A stretch of 21,780 bases of DNA from DATCSE01 sp036568605 (GTDB lineage Bacteria; Pseudomonadota; Gammaproteobacteria; Burkholderiales; Burkholderiaceae_C): the NCBI GenBank assembly GCA_036568605.1, contig DATCSE010000090.1:1-21780 (forward strand). Direction: 5' to 3'. Of this stretch, positions 1 to 6,279 are shown in pieces. The translations under genes and the position numbers were made by a program. How positions within the stretch are numbered: the first letter of the stretch is position 1; each line of letters opens with the position of its first letter. The notes under the pieces are model-generated. The model made no database searches and had not been told where the DNA came from. It saw only the letters and a list, made by a program, of their open reading frames with translations.

Positions 1-111
1 GTGATGACGCTGGAGGAGGTGGCCCACATGGCGGTGTTCATCGCGTCCGACCAGGCCAGCGGGATGACGGGGACGACCGTGAACCTGACGATGGGCGGCG
101 TGACGGACTAG
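1..111 (+). CDS. SDR family oxidoreductase, C-terminal fragment
   Basis: Only the last 37 codons are present; the gene enters from the left edge and ends at TAG 109-111. The visible peptide contains EEVAHMAVFIASDQASGMTG followed by TTVNLTMGGVTD. This is the usual C-terminus of classical short-chain dehydrogenases/reductases: a helix with 'E(E/D)VA..v.fLaSd.as..tG', then a strand ending in 'v.GG'. The Rossmann fold and the YxxxK catalytic site would lie upstream of the window, so substrate and cofactor cannot be judged. The following gene starts 3 bases after the stop and may be co-transcribed. Confidence 0.85.
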   Translation: MMTLEEVAHMAVFIASDQASGMTGTTVNLTMGGVTD

Positions 112-114
112 ATC

Positions 115-861
115 ATGAAGATCCGACACATCCTGACCGTCGTCGCGCTGGTCCTTGGCGTCGCGTTGGAGGCGCTTGCGACCGAGCCGCCGCTCGCGGC
201 TATGCCCGCCCCGCTCGAAACGCGCCTGGCGTTGAGCGCGCTGCCACCGGCACTGCGCAGCGAAGCCTCGGTCTATCTGCTCGATCCGACGAGCGGCTAT
301 CGGCTCTCGCGCCGGGGAAGGAGCGCGCTCTCCTGCCTGGTCGAGCGCACGCAATGGGAGTGGGGTGAACTGCGCGACGACGTCTACGTGCCGCTGTGCT
401 ACGACGCCGCCGGAGCCCGGGCGCACCTGAAGGTCATCATGGACACCGCCGCATTGCGTGCGCAAGGGATAAGCGGCCGCGCGCTGAAAGCGGAAATCGA
501 GAGGCGCTACACGAGCGGGACCTACAAGGCCCCGGAAAGCGCCGGGCTGTCGTACATGGTCGCGCCGCTGATGCGCACGAACAGTCCGCCGGACATGAAG
601 GTTCACACCATGTCGATGCCGCACCTGATGTTCTACGCTCCCGGTCTCACGAACGAAGACATCGGCGCCAAGCCGGACCTGGCCGATCTCGCGAGCCTTC
701 GCTGGCCGTTCATCGACCGCCAGGGTCGCCCGGAGCAGAGCTACATGATCCAGCTGGTCGGCGAGACCGAGGCGGCGAAGATCCTCGCCGACGAATGGCC
801 GCTGCTGGACGAGCTGTGCGCGTATCGCGATCTGCTCTGCCTGCACGGCAGGAAGCACTGA
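115..861 (+). CDS. Secreted protein of unknown function
   Basis: This 248-residue protein starts at ATG 115, 3 bases after the preceding dehydrogenase, without a clear Shine-Dalgarno site, so translation may be coupled. Residues 1-22 form a signal peptide (MKIRHIL, a hydrophobic stretch, then EALA before TEPP), so the mature product is probably periplasmic. I do not recognise a named domain. Visible features are four cysteines in the mature part (in SALSCLVERT, VPLCYD, LDELCAYRD and LLCLHG), which could form two disulfides, and a Met/Pro/aromatic-rich centre (MSMPHLMFYAPGLTNEDIG). From memory, similar uncharacterised proteins occur in soil proteobacteria. It may be functionally linked to the dehydrogenase, but only position supports that. 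Confidence 0.75.
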   Translation: MKIRHILTVVALVLGVALEALATEPPLAAMPAPLETRLALSALPPALRSEASVYLLDPTSGYRLSRRGRSALSCLVERTQWEWGELRDDVYVPLCYDAAGARAHLKVIMDTAALRAQGISGRALKAEIERRYTSGTYKAPESAGLSYMVAPLMRTNSPPDMKVHTMSMPHLMFYAPGLTNEDIGAKPDLADLASLRWPFIDRQGRPEQSYMIQLVGETEAAKILADEWPLLDELCAYRDLLCLHGRKH

Positions 862-909
862 TTCATCCGCCCACAACGCTGGGAGGCCTGGTCCCGCTAG
901 TCCCTGCCA

Positions 910-2187
910 TCAGCGGCGCCCGAACATCATCTGCCGCGCGAGCGCGGACTTCAGCGGGCCCAGCGCCTGCAACGCGGCCAGTCCGAGGCCGCGCGCGGCG
1001 CCGGCACCGGGCAGCTTCCAGGTGAAGCTGCGCGCGAGGAAATCGGTCGCGGCGATCATCGCCCAGCGGTCGGGTGCGCGCTGCCATTCGAGGCGCCGCA
1101 GCACCGCGTCGACATCGGGCTCGTGGCGCAGCGCGCTCACCAGCTCGAACGCATCGCGCAGCCCGAGGTTCAGGCCCTGGCCGGCGACCGGGTGCAGCGT
1201 CTGCGCCGCGTTGCCGATGCGCACGGTGCGGCCGTCGGTCAGCGTGCGCTCGGCGATCAGGCCGAGCGGGAACGCCTTCAACGGGCTGATCGCGACGATC
1301 TGCCCGGCCGCGCTCGGGAAGATGCTGTTCAGCACCGCGACGCGCTGCGCATCGGTCAGCTCGCGCACCGGGTCGTCGTCGCTCGCGACGCACCAGACCA
1401 GCGCCGCGCGGCCGTCCTTCAGCGGCAGCAGCGCGGCCGGGCCGTGGCGCGTGAAGCGCTCGAACGCGACGCCGCTTGCGCGCTTCGCGGCAGCGGCGTC
1501 GTCGGCGAACGTGACCTGGCCGACCCACGCCGTCTGCGCATAGTCGTGCTGCAGCGGCGTCTTCGGCATTGCGCCGAGCGCACGGCCGGCGTCGACCACG
1601 GCGCTGCGCTCGGTGTAGACGCCGCCCTCGGCGATCACCGCGAGGTCGTAGCGCTCGGCGATGCCGGCATCGATCTCGACGGCGTGCTCGAGATTCTTCA
1701 GCGCCGTGACCTTGGTCCCGAAGCGGCTGTGCAGCCGCAGCGGCTCGGCCCGTTCGGCCTCGAACCAGACCTGCTGCAGCGGCGCGACGATGCGGCCGTA
1801 GCTCAGCACCGCGCCGAGCAGCGGCACCGCCTCGTCGATCGCGCGGATGCGCAGCTCGGGCTCGCGCAGCCGCTCGGCCAGGAACGCCGGCAGCAGCTCG
1901 GCGGCCAGCGGCAGCTCGGACAGCCCCGAGGGCGGCTGCTGCGACACGTGCACCTCCAGGATGGGCTGGGCCGCGTCGGCGCGCCACGCGCCGAGCCGCT
2001 CGAGGATCTGCACGCTGCCCAGCGACAGCGCGAGCGTGCGCGGGTCGCCCGACACGTCCTGCTCGGCCGGGCGCGCATCGAACAGCGTGACGTTCGCGCG
2101 CGGCAGCGCGCGCGCCGCGTGCAGCGCGAGCGCCAGGCCGACCGGACCGGCGCCGACGACTGCGATGCTCAATGTGGCTTCGTTCAT
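910..2187 (-). CDS. ubiH: UbiH/UbiF/UbiM-family FAD-dependent hydroxylase
   Basis: This 425-residue flavoprotein monooxygenase probably hydroxylates the ring of a ubiquinone precursor. Residues 8-17 hold the dinucleotide-binding motif (GAGPVG at 12-17). DPRTLALS near 48-55 fits the second conserved region. Around residues 322-342 is the family motif GNAAQTLHPVAGQGLNLGLRD, the FAD-ribityl-binding GD/GN..H...GQG.N.G..D signature. Length matches UbiH/UbiF/COQ6 (about 390-430). It faces away from the SPFH gene at 2278 and converges with the gene ending at 861. Which ring position it acts on (UbiH, UbiF or the broader UbiM) cannot be decided here, so the symbol is tentative. In related genomes I recall it next to pepP; here pepP begins about 12 kb away on the same strand. 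Confidence 0.88.
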   Translation of the reverse strand: MNEATLSIAVVGAGPVGLALALHAARALPRANVTLFDARPAEQDVSGDPRTLALSLGSVQILERLGAWRADAAQPILEVHVSQQPPSGLSELPLAAELLPAFLAERLREPELRIRAIDEAVPLLGAVLSYGRIVAPLQQVWFEAERAEPLRLHSRFGTKVTALKNLEHAVEIDAGIAERYDLAVIAEGGVYTERSAVVDAGRALGAMPKTPLQHDYAQTAWVGQVTFADDAAAAKRASGVAFERFTRHGPAALLPLKDGRAALVWCVASDDDPVRELTDAQRVAVLNSIFPSAAGQIVAISPLKAFPLGLIAERTLTDGRTVRIGNAAQTLHPVAGQGLNLGLRDAFELVSALRHEPDVDAVLRRLEWQRAPDRWAMIAATDFLARSFTWKLPGAGAARGLGLAALQALGPLKSALARQMMFGRR

Positions 2188-2230
2188 GGGACTCGCCCTT
2201 CGTCGGGCTGGAGGTTCAAGGGGGCCGGCG

Positions 2231-2236
2231 TATTAT
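2231..2236 (+). promoter_or_regulatory. Possible -10 box for the SPFH gene
   Basis: TATTAT stands out in a GC-rich 90-bp intergenic region between divergent ubiH and the SPFH gene. Transcription from about 2243 would give a leader of about 35 bases before ATG 2278. No convincing -35 hexamer lies at the right spacing, so this is weak. Confidence 0.3.
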
Positions 2237-2277
2237 TCGCCGCACCCGAATCCGCGGGCGGCAAGGAGAGCTCGGTC

Positions 2278-3318
2278 ATGGCGCTGATGGATTTCATCAA
2301 GAAGCAGTTCATCGACATCATCGAATGGGTGGAGTCCGGCGACGGCACGCTCGCCTGGCGCTTCCCGATGCAGGACCGCGAGATCCAGAACGGCGGTTCG
2401 CTGACCGTGCGCGAGTCGCAGATCGCGGTGTTCGTCAACGAAGGCCGGATCGCCGACGTGTTCGGCCCCGGCCGCTACACGCTGACGACCGCGACGCTAC
2501 CGGTGCTGACCTACCTGCAGAACTGGGACAAGCTCTTCAAGAGCCCGTTCAAGAGCGACGTCTACTTCTTCAGCACGCGCCAGCAGGTCGACCAGCGCTG
2601 GGGCACGACCCAGCCGGTCACGATACGCGACAAGGACTTCGGCGCGGTGCGGCTGCGCGCGTTCGGCAACTACAGCTACCGCATCGCCGACGCCAAGCAG
2701 TTCCACACCGAGATCTCGGGCACGCGCGACGTCTACACGATCGCCGACCTCGACGGCCAGCTGCGCGGCCTGATGCTGCAGCACATCTCGGACGCAGTCG
2801 CCTCCAGCGGCGTCGCGTTCCTGGACCTCGCGGCGAACCAGGTCGAATTCGCGAAGGCGCTGCTGGACGCGACCGCGCCGGCGTTCGCAGCGGTCGGGCT
2901 CAAGCTCGAAGGCGTGACGGTGCAGAACGTCTCGCTGCCCGAGGAGCTGCAGAAGATCCTCGACCAGAAGATCGGCATGGGCATGGTCGGCGACACCAGC
3001 AAGTTCATGCAGTACCAGACTGCGCAGGCGATCCCGACCCTGGCCGCGAACGCCGGCCAGGGCGGCGGCGTGGTCGGCGACGCGGTGGGCCTGGGGGCCG
3101 GCGTCGCGCTCGGCCAGGTGATGGCCGGGCAGCTCGCGCAAGGGCTGCAGCAGCGGCCTGCCGAGGGCGGTGCTGCCGCGGCCGCCGCGCCGGTCGGCGT
3201 GAAGCCCGACGAGGTGATGGCGACGCTCGAGAAGCTCGCCGACCTGAAGGCCAAGGGCATCGTCACGCAAGAAGAATTCGACGCGAAGAAGGCCGAGCTG
3301 CTGAAGAAGCTGGTGTGA
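2278..3318 (+). CDS. SPFH-domain membrane scaffold protein with SHOCT tail
   Basis: This 346-residue protein begins at ATG 2278 with a good ribosome site (AAGGAG at 2263-2268). The N-terminus (MALMDFIKKQFIDIIEWVES) is an amphipathic segment without a signal peptide. Residues 20-245 match the SPFH/band-7 branch once called 'virion core' or YdjI-like (SLTVRESQIAVFVNEGRIAD; GPGRYTLTTATLPVL; QNWDKLFKSPFKSDVYFFST). Residues 250-310 are a glycine/alanine-rich linker. The last 35 residues (DEVMATLEKLADLKAKGIVT, then EEFDAKKAELLKKL) are a SHOCT domain, a short helical pair often found at C-termini of membrane-associated proteins. SPFH proteins form membrane-bound oligomeric scaffolds. It is first in a co-directional run with DUF4178 and DUF350 genes, which suggests a shared membrane task. 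Confidence 0.9.
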   Translation: MALMDFIKKQFIDIIEWVESGDGTLAWRFPMQDREIQNGGSLTVRESQIAVFVNEGRIADVFGPGRYTLTTATLPVLTYLQNWDKLFKSPFKSDVYFFSTRQQVDQRWGTTQPVTIRDKDFGAVRLRAFGNYSYRIADAKQFHTEISGTRDVYTIADLDGQLRGLMLQHISDAVASSGVAFLDLAANQVEFAKALLDATAPAFAAVGLKLEGVTVQNVSLPEELQKILDQKIGMGMVGDTSKFMQYQTAQAIPTLAANAGQGGGVVGDAVGLGAGVALGQVMAGQLAQGLQQRPAEGGAAAAAAPVGVKPDEVMATLEKLADLKAKGIVTQEEFDAKKAELLKKLV

Positions 3319-3333
3319 TGCCGCAACGCCTGA

Positions 3334-3440
3334 CCCGAACGGGCTGACCCCAACCGTTCGGGCTGACCCCAACCCGTTCGAGCTGATCCCAACCCGTTCA
3401 GGCTGACGCCAACCCGTTCGGGCTGAGCCTGTCGAAGCCC
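3334..3440 (+). repeat. REP-like element plus short 20-bp tandem array
   Basis: Four adjacent copies of a unit close to GGCTGACCCCAACCCGTTCG lie at 3342-3360 (one base short), 3361-3380, 3381-3400 and 3401-3420. A diverged fifth unit at 3421-3440 reads GGCTGAGCCTGTCGAAGCCC. Read on the minus strand the end is GGGCTTCGACAGGCTCAGCC followed by CGAACGG, a repeat I know to be widespread between genes in Burkholderiales. At the left edge CCCGAACGG (3334-3342) and CCGTTCGGG (3354-3362) can pair around an 11-base loop, just after the SPFH stop. The element ends 16 bases before the start chosen for the DUF4178 gene. Confidence 0.85.
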
Positions 3441-3456
3441 CATCGCGCCCAACCGC

Positions 3457-5109
3457 TTGGCCACCGACCCGCCCTCGCAGCGCGCCTACCGAGCCGCGTG
3501 CCCCAACTGCGGGGCGCCGGTGGACTTCCGCTCGCCGGCCTCCGCGTTCGCGGTCTGCAGCTTCTGCAAGAGCACCATCGTCCGCGAGGGCGACGCGTTG
3601 CGCAAGATCGGGCAGAGCGCCGAGCTGTTCGACGACCACTCGCCGCTGCAGCTAGGCGCGGCCGGCAAGTACCAGGGCGCGCCGTTCACGCTGGTCGGCC
3701 GGCTGCAGTACCGCTATGCCGACGGCACCTGGAACGAGTGGCACGCGCTGTTCGACGGCGGCGATGGCACCAGCAGATCGGGCTGGCTCAGCGAGGACAA
3801 CGGCCGTTATGTGTTCGCGTTCGATGCGCCGCTGCAGCTCGAGGTGCCGAGCGGCACCGAACTCAAGCCCGGCGCGCAATACCTTGTCAACGGCCAGAGC
3901 TGGACCGCCGCGTCGGTCACGCCGACCCAGCTGATCGCCGCACAGGGCGAGCTGCCGTACACGCCGAACCTCGCGCGCGGCTTTCTCGTCTGCGACCTGA
4001 GAAGCGCGCGCGGCGAGGTCGGTACGCTGGACTACAGCGACCCGGGCAAGCCACGCTGGTCCATCGGGCGTTCGGTCGGGCTGGCCGAGCTGGCGATGAC
4101 CGGGCTGATCGAGGGCGGGGCCGGCGGCGGCGGCACCGAGAAGTCGATGAAGGGGCGGACGCTGCAGTGCCCGAACTGCGGCGCGTCGCTCGAAGTCAAG
4201 CTCGCGACGACGCAGTCCATCGTCTGCCACCAGTGCCATGCGGTCGTCGACATCTCGCAAGGCGTCGGCGGCGAGCTGCGGCACTACACCCAACAGAACG
4301 GCCTGGAGCCGCTGCTGCCGCTGGGCAGCGTGGGCACGCTCGCGCTCGGCGGCAAGCAGGCGCAGCCGTGGCAGGTCGTCGGGTATGTCGAGCGCTGCGA
4401 GGTGCCCGAGAGCGACGAGGACGAGCAGAGCTTCTGGCGCGAGTACCTGCTGTACAACCGCAGCGAAGGCTTTGCGTTCATCGTCGATGCCGAGGACGGC
4501 TGGTCGTGGACCGTCCCGATCACTGGCGTGCCGCAGCTCGCCGGCGACACCGCGCGCTACGAGGGCGCGGTCTACCGCAAGCTCTACGACTACACCGGCC
4601 AGATCACCTACGTGCTGGGCGAGTTCTACTGGCAGCTGACGCGCGACCAGCGCACCGCCAACACCGACTACCAGGGCACCGGAAGCGCTTCGGCGAAGCG
4701 GCTGAACCGCGAGCGCACGCGCAGCGGCGCAGGGGCCGAGGCGGTGCAGGAGATCGTCTGGTCGGCCGGCGAGACGCTCTCGGCCGATGCGGTGATGAAG
4801 GCCTTCCGCCTCGCGCCCGCGCAGAGCGCGGCGCTGCGACGCGATGCCGCGCCGACCGCGTTGAAAGGGTCGCTGCTCGCGAAGGTCATCTTCTGGGCGT
4901 TCATCGTCTTCGTGCTGCTGCTGTTGTTCCGCTGCGGCAGCGGCAACAGCGGGCCGGTGGACTGCACCGACACGCTGAACACCTTCGGCCAGGCATCGCA
5001 GGAGTACCAGAATTGCCTGAACAGCCAGCGCAGCGGCGGCGGGTCGGGCTACCGCACCGGCGGCGGCTCGTTCGGCGGGTTTTCGAGCGGCGGTGGCGGG
5101 CACAAGTAG
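3457..5109 (+). CDS. DUF4178 protein, two zinc ribbon modules, one TM helix
   Basis: This is a 550-residue protein. TTG 3457 is the only usable start: an in-frame stop lies at 3424-3426, and the first zinc-ribbon cysteine is residue 15. No Shine-Dalgarno site is visible. The layout is duplicated. Zinc ribbon 1 (C15, C18, C34, C37) precedes a DUF4178 region at about 50-215. Zinc ribbon 2 (C238, C241, C257, C260) precedes a second at about 275-420 (WREYLLYNRSEGFAFIVDAE; YVLGEFYWQL). A transmembrane helix spans about 474-491. The tail has Cys493, Cys503 and Cys520 and ends in a Gly/Ser-rich stretch; the lysine before the helix suggests this tail is periplasmic. The biochemical role of DUF4178 is unknown to me. 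From memory it recurs beside DUF350 and spermidine synthase-like genes, as here. Confidence 0.88.
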   Translation: MATDPPSQRAYRAACPNCGAPVDFRSPASAFAVCSFCKSTIVREGDALRKIGQSAELFDDHSPLQLGAAGKYQGAPFTLVGRLQYRYADGTWNEWHALFDGGDGTSRSGWLSEDNGRYVFAFDAPLQLEVPSGTELKPGAQYLVNGQSWTAASVTPTQLIAAQGELPYTPNLARGFLVCDLRSARGEVGTLDYSDPGKPRWSIGRSVGLAELAMTGLIEGGAGGGGTEKSMKGRTLQCPNCGASLEVKLATTQSIVCHQCHAVVDISQGVGGELRHYTQQNGLEPLLPLGSVGTLALGGKQAQPWQVVGYVERCEVPESDEDEQSFWREYLLYNRSEGFAFIVDAEDGWSWTVPITGVPQLAGDTARYEGAVYRKLYDYTGQITYVLGEFYWQLTRDQRTANTDYQGTGSASAKRLNRERTRSGAGAEAVQEIVWSAGETLSADAVMKAFRLAPAQSAALRRDAAPTALKGSLLAKVIFWAFIVFVLLLLFRCGSGNSGPVDCTDTLNTFGQASQEYQNCLNSQRSGGGSGYRTGGGSFGGFSSGGGGHK

Positions 5110-5165
5110 CCGCGCTCGCCACGGCAACGTCAGCAGCAGCAACAACGCAGCACAGGAGAGCAGCC

Positions 5166-5390
5166 ATGATGGGAATTGAGTGGATGAAGCCCGGCGTCAT
5201 CGTCGGCTCGATCATGTTCGCGCTGATCGGCGTGGCGATCTTCTGGATCTGCTTCGTGATCGTCGACAAGATCACGCCGTACGACCTGTGGGGCGAGATC
5301 GTCGAGAAGAAGAACGTCGCACTGGCGATCGTCGTCGGCGCGATGTGCATCGCGATCGGGCTGATCGTCGCGGCGGCGGTGCATGGGTAG
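5166..5390 (+). CDS. DUF350 small membrane protein
   Basis: This 74-residue protein has a clear ribosome site (AGGAGAG at 5154-5160) before ATG 5166; the second Met is an alternative start. It has two hydrophobic helices at about residues 10-32 and 50-72. Between them is the conserved loop DKITPYDLWGEIVEKKNVAL, and helix 2 runs ALAIVVGAMCIAIGLIVAAA, both typical of DUF350. Family members often have two such units; this is the single-unit form. Function is not established; it is an inner-membrane protein. The gap to the DUF4178 stop is 56 bases, so they are probably one operon. The next gene of the polyamine series (6280) is separated from it by a toxin-antitoxin pair. Confidence 0.9.
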   Translation: MMGIEWMKPGVIVGSIMFALIGVAIFWICFVIVDKITPYDLWGEIVEKKNVALAIVVGAMCIAIGLIVAAAVHG

Positions 5391-5537
5391 GCCGCGAAGC
5401 GAAGGGCGAGAGGCCCCGCAGGGCCACGAAGGGGCCACGACGTGGCCCGTGGGGATCGACCAGCGCAGCGGCCGGCGAGCGGCACGGGCTCAATGCCCGT
5501 GACGCGAGAGCGCGCGCAAACCAACCCCTGCCTGCTA
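5391..5537. repeat. Intergenic hairpin-forming stretch after the DUF350 gene
   Basis: No gene is seen in these 147 bases. They contain a near-perfect 17-base inverted repeat, GGGCCACG-A-CGTGGCCC, at 5432-5448. A second stem-loop has a 7-bp stem, CACGGGC (5483-5489) and GCCCGTG (5495-5501), with loop TCAAT. GGCCACGA also occurs twice in tandem (5422-5429 and 5433-5440). Neither hairpin has a T-run, so a rho-independent terminator is not supported; mRNA 3'-end stabilisation or a decayed REP element are possible. Confidence 0.5.
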
Positions 5538-5557
5538 CGATATGGGTACCCATATCG
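5538..5557 (+). promoter_or_regulatory. 20-bp perfect palindrome, probable VapBC operator, overlapping a -10
   Basis: CGATATGGGTACCCATATCG is perfectly self-complementary over 20 bases. The hexamer TACGAT (5536-5541) overlaps its left edge and resembles a -10 box. Transcription would then begin near 5548, inside the palindrome, 27 bases before the antitoxin start. An autorepressed type II toxin-antitoxin operon typically has an operator in this position. The -35 is not convincing. The roles are inferred; the symmetry is seen directly. Confidence 0.65.
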
Positions 5558-5574
5558 GGGGCCGCTACTGCATC

Positions 5575-5826
5575 ATGAAGACGACGATCGAGATCGCCGA
5601 CCCGCTGCTCGAAGAAGCCAAGAAGATTGCCGCGCGCGATGGCGAGACCTTGCGTTCGCTCGTCGAGCAGGGACTGCGCACGGTCCTCGCGCAACGCAAC
5701 GCGAAAGGCGGAAAGCCGTTCCGGCTGCGCGATGCGAGCGTCAAGGGGGACGGCTTGCGCCCGGAAGTCGCGCACCTGTCCATGCACGACATCATCATGT
5801 TGAGTTACGAAGGCCGCGGCTCTTGA
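5575..5826 (+). CDS. Type II antitoxin, VapB-like (DUF2191 type)
   Basis: This 83-residue protein starts at ATG 5575, giving MKTTIEIADPLLEEAKKIAA, the usual opening of ribbon-helix-helix antitoxins: a short DNA-binding strand followed by two helices (residues 1-40). An earlier in-frame ATG at 5542 lies inside the palindrome and would be upstream of the likely transcription start, so I reject it. The C-terminal part (GKPFRLRDASVKGDGLRPEV) would wrap the toxin. Its stop TGA overlaps the start of the PIN toxin by 4 bases (TTGA), so the two are translationally coupled. It is expected to neutralise the toxin and to repress the operon at the 5538-5557 palindrome. Confidence 0.85.
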   Translation: MKTTIEIADPLLEEAKKIAARDGETLRSLVEQGLRTVLAQRNAKGGKPFRLRDASVKGDGLRPEVAHLSMHDIIMLSYEGRGS

Positions 5827-6257
5827 TCGCCGTCGATACGAACGTTCTGGTCTGCGCCCACCGCGGCGAGATGCCGTTTCACGAGGCGGCGAAGCGCTCT
5901 TTGCAGACGTTGGCCGACGCGCCATCGCCGTGGGCGATCCCGTGGCCGTGCCTGCACGAGTTCTTCGGGGTCGTCACGAACGCACGAGTCTTCAAGACGC
6001 CGACGTCGCACGCGAAGGCGATCGCGCAGATCGACGCATGGCACGAATCGCCGTCGCTCGTGGTGATCGGCGAGACGCCCAAGCACTGGCTGACGCTGCG
6101 GCGGCTGATCAGCTCGGCCCAGGTACGCGGGCCGATGGTGCATGACGCACGCATCGCGGCGATCTGTGTCGACCACGGCGTGCGCGAGTTCTGGTCAGTC
6201 GATCGCGACTTCGGCCGCTTTCCGAGCCTCACGTTGCGCAACCCGCTGCTCGACTGA
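5823..6257 (+). CDS. PIN-domain ribonuclease toxin, VapC-like
   Basis: This 144-residue toxin starts at TTG 5823, overlapping the antitoxin stop. It has the PIN nuclease layout. The first strand is IAVDTNVLVCAHR with Asp5 (the DTN motif). Glu46 lies in CLHEFFGVV, Asp108 in MVHDARIAAI, and Asp127 in WSVDRDFGRFP. These acidic residues bind Mg2+/Mn2+ for RNA cleavage. VapC-type toxins usually cut tRNA or rRNA, but the target cannot be told from sequence. All key residues are present, so it should be active. With its antitoxin it forms a self-contained cassette within the polyamine gene series; the spermidine synthase homologue starts 22 bases after its stop and may be co-transcribed from the toxin promoter. 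Confidence 0.87.
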   Translation: MIAVDTNVLVCAHRGEMPFHEAAKRSLQTLADAPSPWAIPWPCLHEFFGVVTNARVFKTPTSHAKAIAQIDAWHESPSLVVIGETPKHWLTLRRLISSAQVRGPMVHDARIAAICVDHGVREFWSVDRDFGRFPSLTLRNPLLD

Positions 6258-6279
6258 CTGGCGAGCGCCGAGTGGATTG

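Noticed and set aside
3342..3440. Short CRISPR array
   Set aside because: Units are 20 bases and directly adjacent with no unique spacers, and no cas genes are present.
3652..5145. 497-residue minus-strand open frame opposite the DUF4178 gene
   Set aside because: Low-complexity Ala/Arg/Val composition typical of GC-rich shadows, while the plus strand shows zinc ribbons and a membrane helix.
5483..5501. Rho-independent terminator
   Set aside because: The stem is good, but it is followed by ACGCGAGAG with no T-run.
5538..5557. Phage or integrative-element attachment site
   Set aside because: The palindrome is single-copy in the window, has no integrase nearby and sits exactly at the toxin-antitoxin promoter, so an operator explains it better.
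5542..5574. Eleven-residue N-terminal extension of the antitoxin from ATG 5542
   Set aside because: That codon lies inside the palindrome/promoter, upstream of the likely transcription start, and the family normally begins at MKTTIEI.
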